Positions 1-11,300 of a DNA stretch of 64,000 nt are shown one piece after another. Location: the NCBI RefSeq assembly GCF_016859285.1, contig NC_053417.1:26420206-26484205 (forward strand), in the 5' to 3' direction. A program made the position numbers and the translations under genes. Each line of letters opens with the position of its first letter. Position 1 is the first letter of the stretch. Under the pieces are notes generated by a model. It saw nothing but the letters and a program-made list of their open reading frames with translations. It searched no databases and was not told the origin of the DNA. Origin of the DNA: Xiphias gladius (lineage: Eukaryota > Chordata > Actinopteri > Istiophoriformes > Xiphiidae).

Positions 1-1652
1 GAATGTAGTGGGCATATTATCTGTCAGATGCTGTTTGGAGGCCCAGTCTCTTTGAACCAAGGCGAAAAGAAGCCACATGGTGGCAGTGTGTCCTGTTCTG
101 TGTCGGTGAAAGAAGGGGGGAGTCTGTGGATTGTTGACTTTCAGGCAGTGCTCTGCTTGTACCCAAACAAGTGTGTATCTTTACAACTTAAGTATCAGGT
201 TAGGTTTTTAATGTCAGTAACTGATAATTACACTTAATAAAATAGCGCCTCATTGTAGCATAGAAATTATTTTCCTATATTTGCAGTCACTATTTTCACA
301 CACGATTTTTTATGTCCTTTAAAGTTTTTTTTTTCACTTCGGATACAACACAACTAGCCACATAAATGAGTGTATTTCATTTGCCTGTCATTGAAACACA
401 TTTTTTTTTTTTTTTTAATGCTGAAGCAGCATCTCTATGAATGCTCTCAGAAAACGCCATTTAGTCACATGCTGTATTCACTTGAGAGCATGTGAAGCAT
501 ACTGTGCTGTAGAAACGTGATATTTAAGTGCCCATCACATGATATTTGTGTCTTACCTCATATTTATGATGACAGTGCAACTATTTATTATTTTTTAAAT
601 ATTGTTTTTGGAAATAATAAAATAAATCCCTCTAGGAAGACTGTTATCACCCCTGAATGATTTTTTTAATCTGTTTTGGATGAACTTTTACAATGTCCTG
701 CACAACAAAATCCATCTATCACCAGAATGTCAGTGATGAATTAGCAGAAATCTGAGTAGCGTTGTGAAACTCCTGCTTCCGGGGGCTCGTGACCTTTGCC
801 CTTTTAAAGCCCGGTGTCTTCCTGCTATTGTGCCGTCTGTGGACTGACAGCCCCTTTTCCTTTTTTTCCTCCTTATCATTTGAAAAGTCGAAAGTGACAC
901 ATTCCAGATGGAGACAGGAGTGGAAGTAACTGTAATAAAGATCAACAGTAACTGCAAGAAGGGAGATAGCCAAGTGCAAGAACGGCAAACTCAGTGAAAC
1001 AAAACCCACTAAGCTTCCAAACTTTTTCCATCGAAATTCAACTCGGGTTTTACAGCTCAGATGGATACAAACAGTGTTTGAGGGAGTTTTATTGCATTTT
1101 AACAAAACTTGCAGACGACAGCAGCATCCAGAAACGGATAAATGTGAGCTATAGCTCTAGACACTGGTCTATTCAGTTACATTTTCACACTTTCGAGATG
1201 TTAATATGGATATGAGGATGGCTCTTATCTGACACTGGCACGCAGATTTGTTTACGAACATTCTTGGTGTGGCACTGGTCTTCCCCTGTGCCATGGAATT
1301 CTGGAGGTTGCCATGAGTTCCTGTGGGAGTTGAGCAGCTTTGAGTTACAAAAAACCCCCCCCCCCAAAAAAAACCATCAAACATTTCCTGCTTTCCGCTG
1401 TTTAAAACTGTGATCAGATACATGATATCAAAACAAAACAAAACATGTCGATTATTGAGAGGAAGTTGTTAGTTAGCCCATCTGTCGCATAGCAAACAGC
1501 TCAACGAGTCCATGACCAGAGTGAGATGATACGTTGTACGATCTATGCCTCTCGTTTTCCGAAGCACCAAGACTGGATTCAGTTCTGTCAAATCTTCACT
1601 TCGAAAACGTCCTGCTCCTGAAGCTTACTCTACTCTCATCCCAGCCTCTTTC
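1..1652. other. non-coding flank downstream of gpr182
   Basis: No coding exon is recognisable on either strand. The stretch is AT-rich with short homopolymers: T runs near 330 and 400-417, and a C run directly followed by an A run near 1354-1376. A minus-strand AATAAA (plus-strand tttatt at 1088-1093) lies about 560 bases past the gpr182 stop and is a possible polyadenylation signal. The short open frames here match nothing I recognise. Confidence 0.6.
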
Positions 1653-2744
1653 TTACGATCCAACGTCGGACTGGCTTGTGCTGGCGTTACTTAACTTGTG
1701 CTGCTTCCCCGGGTCTCCCCCGTCGCCGTTAGGAGCATTGGGCTGGTTTCCCGCTCCCACCTGGTCCACGGTCCCCCCTCTGGGTATGTAATGCACCACC
1801 GTGTTGAGCAGGTTGTTGCGGAAGCTCTTGCTAAGGAAGTTGTAGAGGATGGGGTTGGCAACACAGTGGAAAAGCGACAGGCTCTGCACCACGCTGAATG
1901 AGAAGTAGAGGACTTCTACTGTGTTGCAGCTGAAGACGTAGGGGTCAAGGTCGTCTATGATCATCAGGAACATGACCACGTGGTAGGGCAGCCAGCACAT
2001 GACAAACACCAGGGAGTACACATGCACCAGCCACACATCCCGCCGGCCTTGCACGTCCTGAGCCGTTCGAACTGCCCGAGCGATCAGCACGTTACAGGTG
2101 ACGATGACCGCGGCGGGGCCCAGGAACTGGAAGAGCAGGCAGAGGAAAGCCACGGAGACAAACCACTGGGTGTAGTTGTGCTCGGGCAGCATGTAGCAGC
2201 CAGGCTCGTCCCACTCCAGAAGATCCACGTGGACGTTCTCCATCAGAGCCAGGAAAAAGGAGAGCACCCACAGGCCTCCGCAGAGCACCCAGCGCCGCCG
2301 ACCCACCACAGGGAACAGGGCCGGAGACGAGGGTCTGGTCAGGGACAGATAGCGCTCCAGGGTCATGAAGGCCAGGAAGAAGGAGCTGCTGTAGAAGTTG
2401 ACCACGTAGATGAGGTTGGTGACCTTGCAGAGGAAGCGGCCCCACAGCCAGACCTTGTCCATGGTCACCTCCATCATGAAGAAAGGCAGGATCACAATCA
2501 CCATCAGGTCCGACAGGCTTACGTTGATGACGCAGAAGAGGACCCCGTTGGCCGAGTGGCGTCGACGCCAGTTCACCCAGACGACCAGCACGTTCTCCAG
2601 CAGGCCCACCATGAAGATGAACAGGTAGAGCAGGAAGAGGGCGATGCGCCGGTAATCCGCATCCAGCTGGATGGTGCACTCATAGACAAACCACGGTGTG
2701 CCGTTGAAGAAGTCTAATGAGTGGTTGTGCTCGTGATTGCTCAT
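1653..2744 (-). CDS. gpr182: G-protein-coupled receptor 182 (atypical chemokine receptor)
   Basis: This is a single uninterrupted 363-residue class A receptor of the plasma membrane. Seven hydrophobic segments lie at about 33-57, 68-92, 106-130, 151-170, 194-218, 239-262 and 276-301. Visible hallmarks are TM2 SLSDL, the Cys106-Cys183 disulfide pair, ERY at 130-132, CWLP at 250-253 and NPILY at 297-301. N-glycosylation sequons are at N14 and N189. The segment after TM7 (LLNTVVHYIP, 312-321) closely resembles mammalian GPR182, which decides the name over other chemokine-type receptors. GPR182 is known to bind and internalise several chemokines without classical G-protein signalling, mainly in endothelium. 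Length is slightly below the human protein (about 404), mostly in the C tail. The start is the first ATG after a good splice acceptor four bases upstream, so a non-coding first exon is likely. The nearest gene upstream is pip4k2c, on the same strand. Confidence 0.9.
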   Translation of the reverse strand: MSNHEHNHSLDFFNGTPWFVYECTIQLDADYRRIALFLLYLFIFMVGLLENVLVVWVNWRRRHSANGVLFCVINVSLSDLMVIVILPFFMMEVTMDKVWLWGRFLCKVTNLIYVVNFYSSSFFLAFMTLERYLSLTRPSSPALFPVVGRRRWVLCGGLWVLSFFLALMENVHVDLLEWDEPGCYMLPEHNYTQWFVSVAFLCLLFQFLGPAAVIVTCNVLIARAVRTAQDVQGRRDVWLVHVYSLVFVMCWLPYHVVMFLMIIDDLDPYVFSCNTVEVLYFSFSVVQSLSLFHCVANPILYNFLSKSFRNNLLNTVVHYIPRGGTVDQVGAGNQPNAPNGDGGDPGKQHKLSNASTSQSDVGS

Positions 2745-2770
2745 GGTCCTGAGTGAAAAGCAGAGGAAAA
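2745..2770 (-). promoter_or_regulatory. gpr182: splice acceptor just before the gpr182 start codon
   Basis: Read on the minus strand, a pyrimidine-rich tract ends in CAG at 2749-2751, four bases before the ATG. This implies that the coding exon starts at 2748 and is spliced to an upstream 5' untranslated exon. A two-exon layout with a non-coding first exon is usual for GPR182. Confidence 0.55.
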
Positions 2771-3488
2771 CTGTTTCATATCTGGACAGAGTTTCGATTT
2801 ACTTTGGGGTTAATCTGATTATGTTTTCAGACGTTACATAACAGAAACACAGGAGGAGGAGGGTGGCAGACGTGCCGGGTTGAAATGTTACTCAAATGCC
2901 TTCAGAGGTAGATACTGAAACCACAACAGGTTATTAAGGGCAATTTCACAGCCTACAACGTGCAATTCAGAAAGTAGAAATTTTTCACTTTCAGGTACTG
3001 CGATTGCATGTTTGTATTTGTTTGTAATTAAAGACATACTTGCTGATTTATAGCATTTTTTTTTTTCCCCCATTTAAACATCAATCCACTGATTTAGCCT
3101 TGAAATCCTGTAACTGTCAGAATCGCAATAGACAAAAATTGAAAAGATGAAAATAGATGCAGCTGCCTTTTTTTTCCTGCTGCATCAGTTGTCTACGTTT
3201 TTTTTTCTTTTTTTAAGAATGGCACACATTCTTCTTCCTTGGCAAAACCTGGTGTCGACATTACCCACAATGCAACTCCACCACACAATCGACACCGACC
3301 CAAGTGGCATCACTCGAGGACATTTATCAGACGTCACATAGCTCCCTCTGGAGCCACGAAAGGCTTCGCTCAACTTTTTTTTATCCAACAGAACGCCCCA
3401 ACACCTGTTAATACAACTTTCTATCCATGTTAAAAGGCAGAAACCTATTGTAACATCTGGAAAAATATAGAACTGGACTTAATCATAC

Positions 3489-3600
3489 CTCGTGGTGGAG
3501 ATGAGTGTACGGGTGATGAAGAGGGGCAGATCCCTTCTGAGGCCTCGTCGTCTTCTGGAGAGTTTTGTGTGTGAAGCCTGCAGACACAAGATGACTCCCT
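3489..3600 (-). other. gpr182: candidate gpr182 5' untranslated exon
   Basis: On the minus strand a consensus-like donor (GAG followed by GTATGA, plus-strand 3483-3488) would end an exon at 3489 that could join the acceptor at 2748. The upstream exon limit is unknown and 3600 is only nominal. This is inference from one donor motif; other donors in 2760-5000 are possible. Confidence 0.25.
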
Positions 3601-3676
3601 CCAGCTCTAATGTTGAGGGCTATCTGAGCAATCAAGCAGCCTGGAGTTTCTACCCTCCCATTTTTCTCTCTCCCTC

Positions 3677-3717
<41 letters not shown>

Positions 3718-3722
3718 CACAC
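3677..3722. repeat. (CA)n microsatellite
   Basis: A run of alternating CA/AC with one interruption (caaaca near 3700), upstream of gpr182. It is read directly from the sequence. Confidence 0.9.
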
Positions 3723-4204
3723 CTAACAGGACATCCTCGTTGAGTAGAGGGGAAATCTATAGAAGTCCAGGGAGGCCAACACAGCTAAAGGAACGCAAGT
3801 TAACGGTGGTTGTAAAAACAAAGGTTTTCCACAAAATTTAGAATCAATACTTATGGGAGAACCTTGTATAAACACATTAAGACTTAAAAACAACAACCAC
3901 TGTTTCCATCCTGAACGCTACGATTTTATATCTGAGGACTCCAGATCGAAAAGTGCACTTTCCCTTCTGTGGCTCTTTGCCTCAGAAATACTACTTTTAA
4001 TTCAAATGTTTAACTTTAATTTTTTGAAAAACATTTTAAATTCACCAGAAAAACAGTGATGTAGAGGAAAAAACATGACGACTAGGATGGGGTCAACATT
4101 TAACACAGACCTGATGCGGTTCACTACACTGGGATAAAAGCGCCTTTGCCTAATATTGAAGATGAAAAGGAGAAATAAAACCTTTTTTTAAAACAAGACT
4201 AAGT

Positions 4205-4370
4205 CTTCAGCCATACTAGCAGCTCCTTGAGGCTTTACTTGTACACAGTGGTGCTTTGAGCTAAATGCTAAGATGATTGTGTCTAGCAGGTATAATTTTC
4301 ACCATGTTCACTGTTACTGGACAAATTTAAATTTCAACCTAATGTTGGCGCTTGATAAAAAGTAATGGGA
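4205..4370 (+). repeat. dispersed repeat family A, partial copy
   Basis: It shares the phrase around 'cagtggtgctttgagc' (4246-4261) with the copy at 50010-50460, and continues into divergent sequence mentioning the same 'aaatgcta' motif. It is a fragment of a short dispersed element that recurs at least five times in the window. Confidence 0.5.
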
Positions 4371-5689
4371 TCCCCAAAGCGATAACAGTTTGGGGGGCAT
4401 GAGTGTGTGTCACATTTCTTCGCAATTGATCCAATAATTGTTTAGACACATTCATCCCCTGGGCGACATGAATATCTGTATTAAAGTTTGTGCCTATTAA
4501 ACATCACAATATATTGGCAATACTAAAAATATGTGGGATTGGTCCACCTGTACTCTTCCATAGTTCCTCTAACACGATAACTGGGTTGACTTGGATTTCT
4601 GCTTAGAGGTTGTGAAAACCCAAGATTCGATTTTTCCAGCATGAAAATTGTTCCCACAAATCGTACAGGTCACTTTTTGCGTCAGTTTTGGTTCGCATTG
4701 GCTCAGCATTAGTGAGTTTCTTCAACAAATTACTTTTCATGGTCCCGTATGTACGCAGATGGCCGGTAGGAATGGCGCAGAAACAGTAAAAACAGTCCTA
4801 AAAACAGTCATAGCAGAGAACAATGCCTGGAAGCACCCCCGCTCCCTGCACCGTGAGTGATGGGTAAAGAGGGTATAGAGGAGGTGGGAAACCTGGGGCA
4901 CACTAACCTCACTGAGGAAGGGGGCTCTTTAACCTAGAAGTACACACACACACACACACACATCCCCATCATCACATTATGTCAACACTTTAGCTGAGCC
5001 TGTGCAGGTGGTGACAAAGCAGATGTGGTTTATTTAACTGGGACATGAGCAAGTGACGTGCGTTTTAACAGTACAGATGGTGGACAGGGTGAACCTAAAG
5101 GTTCATTTAAAGTTGCACTAGGAACAAGTGCAACTCTGTCATCTCCTCGGACGAAATGATGCCATTGAGCAACCTGGGGGGGGGGCTCCTTTTGAGTGAT
5201 CTCACACGTGTTCTCGCTCGAGGGACCGTTGAGGTCACCACTAAGGTTAGTGTCATACGGAGCGAACGCAGGAACGTTTGTGTTGGCCACGATTCACGCT
5301 GATGAATGGGATCTGATCTCTGGCCGTGGTGTTCCTACTGCCTCTCCGGACCGTCAGCAGTTTGCAGCTTACCAACAACCCTTCAACTACTCCCTCCCCT
5401 CTGCCTCACTGCTCATCCTGTCTGAATCCTATTGTGTTAGTCCGTTCAGTTCCTAGTGAAACACGTACGAACCAGTCAGCAACTTCTGTCTCCTCTGATG
5501 AAACAGGAAGGAACCAGTCAGCAGAAACACCTCTTCTGGAGAGTGAGAGACAAAAAGCAGTCCCTGACCCTCACCATGTTGTTATCTAAGACTAGAAAAC
5601 AACTATAAAAGACAAACACCTATTGATTTTCCCTAATATTCCGACCTGCAGGACAACGCTTACCTACCAAGTACTGGAAAAAATTCAGG

Positions 5690-6080
5690 GATCATCAAGT
5701 TGTTTTAATTCATCCAATGGGGACCATGAATGTCTGTACCAAATATCAGGGCAACTGGACCCAGTAGATCAACCTCAAGGTGGCGCTAGAGGTAAAGTCA
5801 GAGGATCAACAAGGTCAGTAGGAAACATCATCTGCAAACTGCAAATGTTTGTGCAAAATTTGGTGCGAATCCATCACGTAGACGTTGAGATGTTTCACTG
5901 TATAGGTGAAAACTTATCTGACTTGACAGGAAAGAGTCACTAGGGATCATCCTCCGGGCTTGATGGATATCTGTACCAGATTCCATGGCAATCCCTGCAA
6001 CCGTTGTTGAGATATTTCAGATGAAGCAGAAAGTGATAACCGGCTGGTGGCGCAAGAGGAAAAGTCAGGGGTTCAAACAA
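5690..6080 (+). repeat. dispersed repeat family A, two tandem-like units
   Basis: Two successive units contain the phrases 'gaatgtctgtaccaaat', 'gttgagatatttcag' and 'ggtggcgc..gaggaaaagtcag'. The same phrases recur at 9500-9720, 23790-23990 and 50010-50460. Such units are common in fish genomes. The open frame crossing it (5623-5943) is a by-product, not a gene. Confidence 0.6.
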
Positions 6081-7036
6081 TAATGAGTCAATGAGTCAGA
6101 AATTTTTCATAAAATATATTTTGGTCCAAAAGCTGATTTGCAAAAATACAACATGTGCAATCATTGAGTAGATGAGGCATCACACAGAGTATTACTGTAT
6201 CTGCGCTGCCTTGCCAGTGTTTAGGAATGCTGTGTCATCTCACTGTGTTAAGGCTAACTGCATAAGCTACTGAAATGTAGTGTTATTGTCACAATATTTA
6301 ACACAGAACCCTGGTTATCACTAAATCAGTACGATACACAGACAACAGTTCCTAGTTCTACCACTATATTTTTCTAAATCTTAACCTATGACAATGATTC
6401 ACACAGCGCACGTTTTCCATGTCAACTCACAAAACCCTACGCCGCGTTCAAAATTGAGCCCGTCCAGACTGACGATGGTCGGGCTCATTTTCAGGAGGCG
6501 TTTTGATGTCGAATTACACATCGACACGACGACGCATGTTGTTAAAAAGGCAGGACTGATCCCAGGATCCGGACCGGTCACTTCATTAACGCAGGTTCAT
6601 CTATGTGGGTAAAGGAAATGCTCCAAGGTCAGCCAGCCCACACTCTCTTTACAGGCTGTGGTAGCCAAGAGAAGCAGGGCTGGCAAAAAGGTTTACAGGC
6701 TAAATTATTTGATATTCTTTCTATTCAAATACCACACATTTGCTGTTTCAATTGACAAGACTGTTCTGTATGAGGTTTAGTAGAGACTTTGGTGGAAAAC
6801 TGTGTTTGATCCATTTCCAACTGTGGTTCATTTAACTATTCTGTCACCACAGTGTCAATTTAATTGTATGCGAAGTGCAAATCCTGCTTTGATAAAGCTC
6901 TGATCCCACACATTTGGCACTCTAAACATTCAAATGGCATGCTTCTGTAGATAAGTAATAATATACTAGAGAAGTCAACTGTCTAGACTACCATTAGATT
7001 TTTTTAAATACCCATCCCCATAAAACATTATTCTAG

Positions 7037-7975
7037 AAAGGAACAGTTTGACATTTTGGGACTTATTCCCTTTCTTGCTGAGTTAGAGGAGAAAATTGTT
7101 AACGGTCGGGTTACGGTGGAAAAGACCTAGCTTGTATGACATATTGTCAGAAGGCGGGGGGCGCAGTATCGTTTAAATATTGGGATAACAGCACTCCTCT
7201 GGAAGACATTCGCAGCGTTGTGCACTCGGTTGTTCAATTCAGCGTCAGTTGGGTCTGAAGACTGAGTTTGAAAGTGAAAAAGAAAATCTGGGCGTGAAGT
7301 GAGTTTACCGGGCCCCTGCAGCCCCGCTCCTCACCTCTGCCTGACGCTAGACCCAACTCTCTGACTGAACGTGAAGCGGCCGAGTGGCATCGTGGGTAAC
7401 GTAGGCAGCAAGTTATGACAAGGAAGGAGGAGGTTTGGAATAAAAAAAAAAAAAAAAAAGATGATAAAAATTGATGCAGCAGACCCAGTTATCCCCCCCC
7501 ACCCGTCCATCGTGAGATCAACAACGTCAGAGCAAGCCTGAATCGGTGGAGAGATCTTTTAATACTCTCATATCTCAGCAGTGAACAGCCAGCAGCTGGT
7601 TAGCTTAGCATAAAGCCTGGAAACAGGAAGATACAGTTAGTCACCTTTCACTAAGTAACATGTTATATCTTGTTCATTTAATCTGGACAAAAACTGTACT
7701 GAAAAAAAATGGCACATTGTGGTTTTACAGTGAGCTACGTCCCAGACTATTTCTTTGCCCGTTTGAGTGACTCTCCAGAAGTCACTGCTTAATTAGCGAG
7801 ACTTCGAGGTGCTGGTATACAGAGCCGGTCCAACAGTTTCCAGTCTTTATGCTAAGCTAAGCTAACCATGTCCTGGCCGTAGCTTCATATTTAACAGACA
7901 GGTATGAGAGTGGTATCAATCTTCTCATCTTACTCTGACCAAGAACGTGAATAAATTTATCTCCAAATGTGTTTC
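7037..7975. mobile_element. large inverted-repeat MITE-like element with internal insertion
   Basis: The left end (7037-7100, 'aacagtttgacattttggg' type) and the right end (7890-7975) are imperfect inverted copies. A second inverted pair is formed by the 'ttagcttagcataaagcctg' segment at 7600-7620 and 'ctttatgctaagctaagct' at 7846-7865. The middle (about 7130-7450) resembles 49620-49930 and looks like a later insertion. I recognise the end sequences as a common fish non-autonomous element. No transposase frame is present. Confidence 0.6.
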
Positions 7976-8361
7976 ATTTAACTTTAGTTCATGCCTGGGG
8001 AACCAGAGCAAAGTGAAAAAAAAAAATCAGAAATATATTGATATTTGATCCATCACTGATGCGGTCTAACACTATGAACACTGATCAACAGCACTTTGTT
8101 TCCAAGTGCCCTATTGCTCCAGAGTTATTCCGTAAAGAGTGCTTAATATCTATAAGCAATACATCTTAAATCTTTGAAATAAATATATGCATCAGAAGTA
8201 GTACATTATTTTGCTACAACGTTAAGTACGTAGTCTTGCCTCAGATCACCAAATTTAAATAATGATCTGTGTGTGCATACTACTTTGTTTTTTTGGTCAA
8301 TGATAAAATTGACTTTTTGCTCTGAGTCAGATGAATTCGTGGCGGCGTTCATAGGCGAGTG

Positions 8362-11300
8362 TCACGCAAAAATGTTTGAGATGAAGTCGCGAAATCGTTT
8401 GGCGTACTGCTCGGGGTGGACTGTGGAGATTTCAGCACCAGCCTGCGACACACAGACAGAGAGAGAGAGAGAGAAAAAGAGAGGTCACCAACATCATCTG
8501 TAAACCTCGCACATCTCAAGACATGACGTGAGAGAAAACATGAAACGCTCGCCCTCTTTGCAGGATCAACTGAACGTTTTGAGCAGCTGACAGCAGCCCT
8601 CCATCTCCTTCCTTCCTCTCCTGTGCGACTCACCCCGTGTTTGACAGTTTTTGCTGCATGAGCGGCTTTCTTCTTAGTGTCGTACTGAGTAAGTACGTCA
8701 ATCAGGCCCATGAAATAGACCTCCCTCTGAGGGGCTCCTGGGATGAAAGGCAGAGAACAATCAGGGTTATTGTATTGGGCTTGCATCGACAACAGCAGTG
8801 ACAGACCTCGTAAAAAAAAAAGAAACAAAGGTATACGCTCCCTGTTAAGAGATGAATCTCAAAACCTCTAAAACTATATTATTAACATTTTCTGGATGAC
8901 CTAGATGATGAGAGTGGAGGTGAAATTATAACACACACACTTCAAGGAAACATTCAAGACAAACAGATCCAGTCTTTTGGATCTGCATCATCCTCATGAA
9001 GATTACTAGGGATGAAACTAGTAATTATTTTCATTATCACTGAAGCTGCCAAATAGTTTCACGGTTATTTTTTTTGTCTATAAAATGTTAGAAAATTTTG
9101 AAAAATATCTTTCAAAGTTTTCTACAGCTTAAGGTGAAGTATTAAAACGTCACAGTCCGAAACCCAAAAATATTCAGATTACAATGATGTTACACAGAGA
9201 AAAAGCATCAAATCTTCAGTCTTCTTCAGCAATTGTTGGCGTTTCTTCTTGGAAATCAAACGATTAATTAATTTGTTTTCAGCTCTACGGTATACAATAT
9301 TCTAGTGCTGACACAATCGATTAATCAATTAGTTGATGAAAAAATTAATCAACAACTAAATTTTTCATCAAATTCTAAAAATGAACTTTCAATCTCAACT
9401 TTTCAGTGCTCTGAAAAAATAAATGGGACTGAACAGGTCATTCAGTGACAACTGTGACCATCTGCAGCGGAAGATCATGTGATATAATCAGTGTTGCATG
9501 GCAGCATGCTTACATTTGCTAATTAGCATTAACCACAGAGTACATAGGCTGATTGGAATATAATAATTTTGCAGGTATTTGGTCATGAACCAGAGTGTTG
9601 GACCTGATGAGAAAAAAAAAAACAAAAACTCTGGGATCAACCAAAGTCATTAGAGTAAATCGTCAGGTAACCATGAATGTAGATGTTGAGCTATTTCACA
9701 GAATACGTGATCAATCTAATCAAAACTTGCACAAGCCTAAAAAGAGGACGTATGTTATATTTTACAGTTACAGCCAAGTTGACTTGCACAAGAATGACTC
9801 CAATGAGTTCCATGCAGGAAAGAAGCGCTACACAAACTGTAAATTTCAGAAAAAGAGAGCACCCGTATTGGAGATACTCTGAGTTTAAGGATTAGAATCG
9901 GCATCAGGAGAGAAAATGGTGGATAAGTGCATCCCTGCCTGAAAAAAAATTCCGAGACAAGTATTTTTTACATCGTAACATTTTAGTTTCAGTTTTAAAT
10001 TTCCTCAATTCGTGGCTTGAATCAAAAATTCACCTGCGCAGCTCCCGACCGCGTACACGTCCACATAGGGGTCGAACTCTCCAGGCCCCAGAGGTTTGCA
10101 GGAGGACATGTAACCAGCGATTCCCTCCGGAGAGGTGCCGTAAGATCCCGCCATAGGGGCCGGAGCCAGGCCGTTCTCTGCTTCCTGTTCTTCCTCGTTG
10201 GAAACCTCCTCACCCTCCTCCTCCTCCCGTTCAGCTCGGCCCACGTCGTGGATACCGAGCAGCAGGCTGTAGTCCATGATCTTCAGCTTCACCAGAAACT
10301 GGGGAAAATGGGAGAGGGTTTTACAACTAAAGGTTATTGATTTACCCTGAGAGGCAGACAGAAGGTAAAATAGTGCTATTACATTAAATAGAGCTTAAAC
10401 AGTCGATTAACTGATTGATAGAGAATTGATCAGCAACAATTTTCATCCTCATGTTTGTTTTTTTTGTTTTTAAACATAAATGACTAAAATTCTCTGCTTT
10501 CAGATTCTCAAATGTGAGGGTTTGATGCTTTTCTCTGTGTTCTATATTAGTAAACTGAAATCTCAGATTAATATTTAATGGAAAACTTCCGTCGCTTAGT
10601 TCGCAGATGGGAACATGCTGTGGCTTACGTTATCTACAGATTGTCTTCTTGATAAATCGTTTGATATATGAATTGTCGGAAAATAGCAAAAGAAGTGCCC
10701 TCCACAAGCTCCTTGAGCCCATGATAACATCTTACAATGCCTTGATTTGTCCGACCAACTGTCCAAAATCCACAGATGTTCAGTTTACTATCACAGAAGA
10801 CAAAGAAAACCAGAAAATATTCATATTTGAGAAGCTAGAAAAAGTAAATTTTTGCCATTTTTGCTTACATTTTTCTTAAATGATTATTAAAATGGTTGCA
10901 GATTAATCTTCTATCAATCATCTCACTGTTTCAATTCTAGTTTATGTCATAATATCTAACCCCCCCCCAATAAATTAATTTCACATCCATCCTCCTGCTG
11001 CCAAAATGGCAACACAGAAGTGGTGCATCCCTTGTGTGCAGATGCTGCCTCTGTGTGGTAGAGGTTTGCAACAACAGGAAGGTTGTTGCAAACAGCATTT
11101 AAAGAAACAGGTCACCCACCTCCACATCTCTGTTTAGTTTCTCCATGACCTTCTCCTTCTGCTCCTCGGTTACGTAAACTTTCTGCATGTTGTTCCTGAA
11201 GTCCATGTCCTTGAAGGTAGGAAGCTCTTTCCCCTTTAGGGAAAAAAAACCACAAAGAAAAAAACCCCAAAAACAAAACATCTTTAGCAGGATATATTAG

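Larger units (their letters stand above)
2749..8361. other. intergenic region between pip4k2c and gpr182
   Basis: No coding exon was recognised. The region holds a CA microsatellite, a short CA tract near 4943-4962, two copies of a dispersed repeat (4205-4370 and 5690-6080) and a large inverted-repeat element at 7037-7975. The remainder is unremarkable unique-looking DNA, which must include the pip4k2c 3' untranslated region (just below 8362) and probably the gpr182 promoter. Confidence 0.5.

Noticed and set aside
1980..2717. 245-codon plus-strand open frame
   Set aside because: It is the antisense shadow of the gpr182 coding exon, whose own translation is a clear seven-pass receptor.
8273..8503. 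76-codon plus-strand frame
   Set aside because: It is antisense to the last pip4k2c exon and ends in a GA-rich tract.
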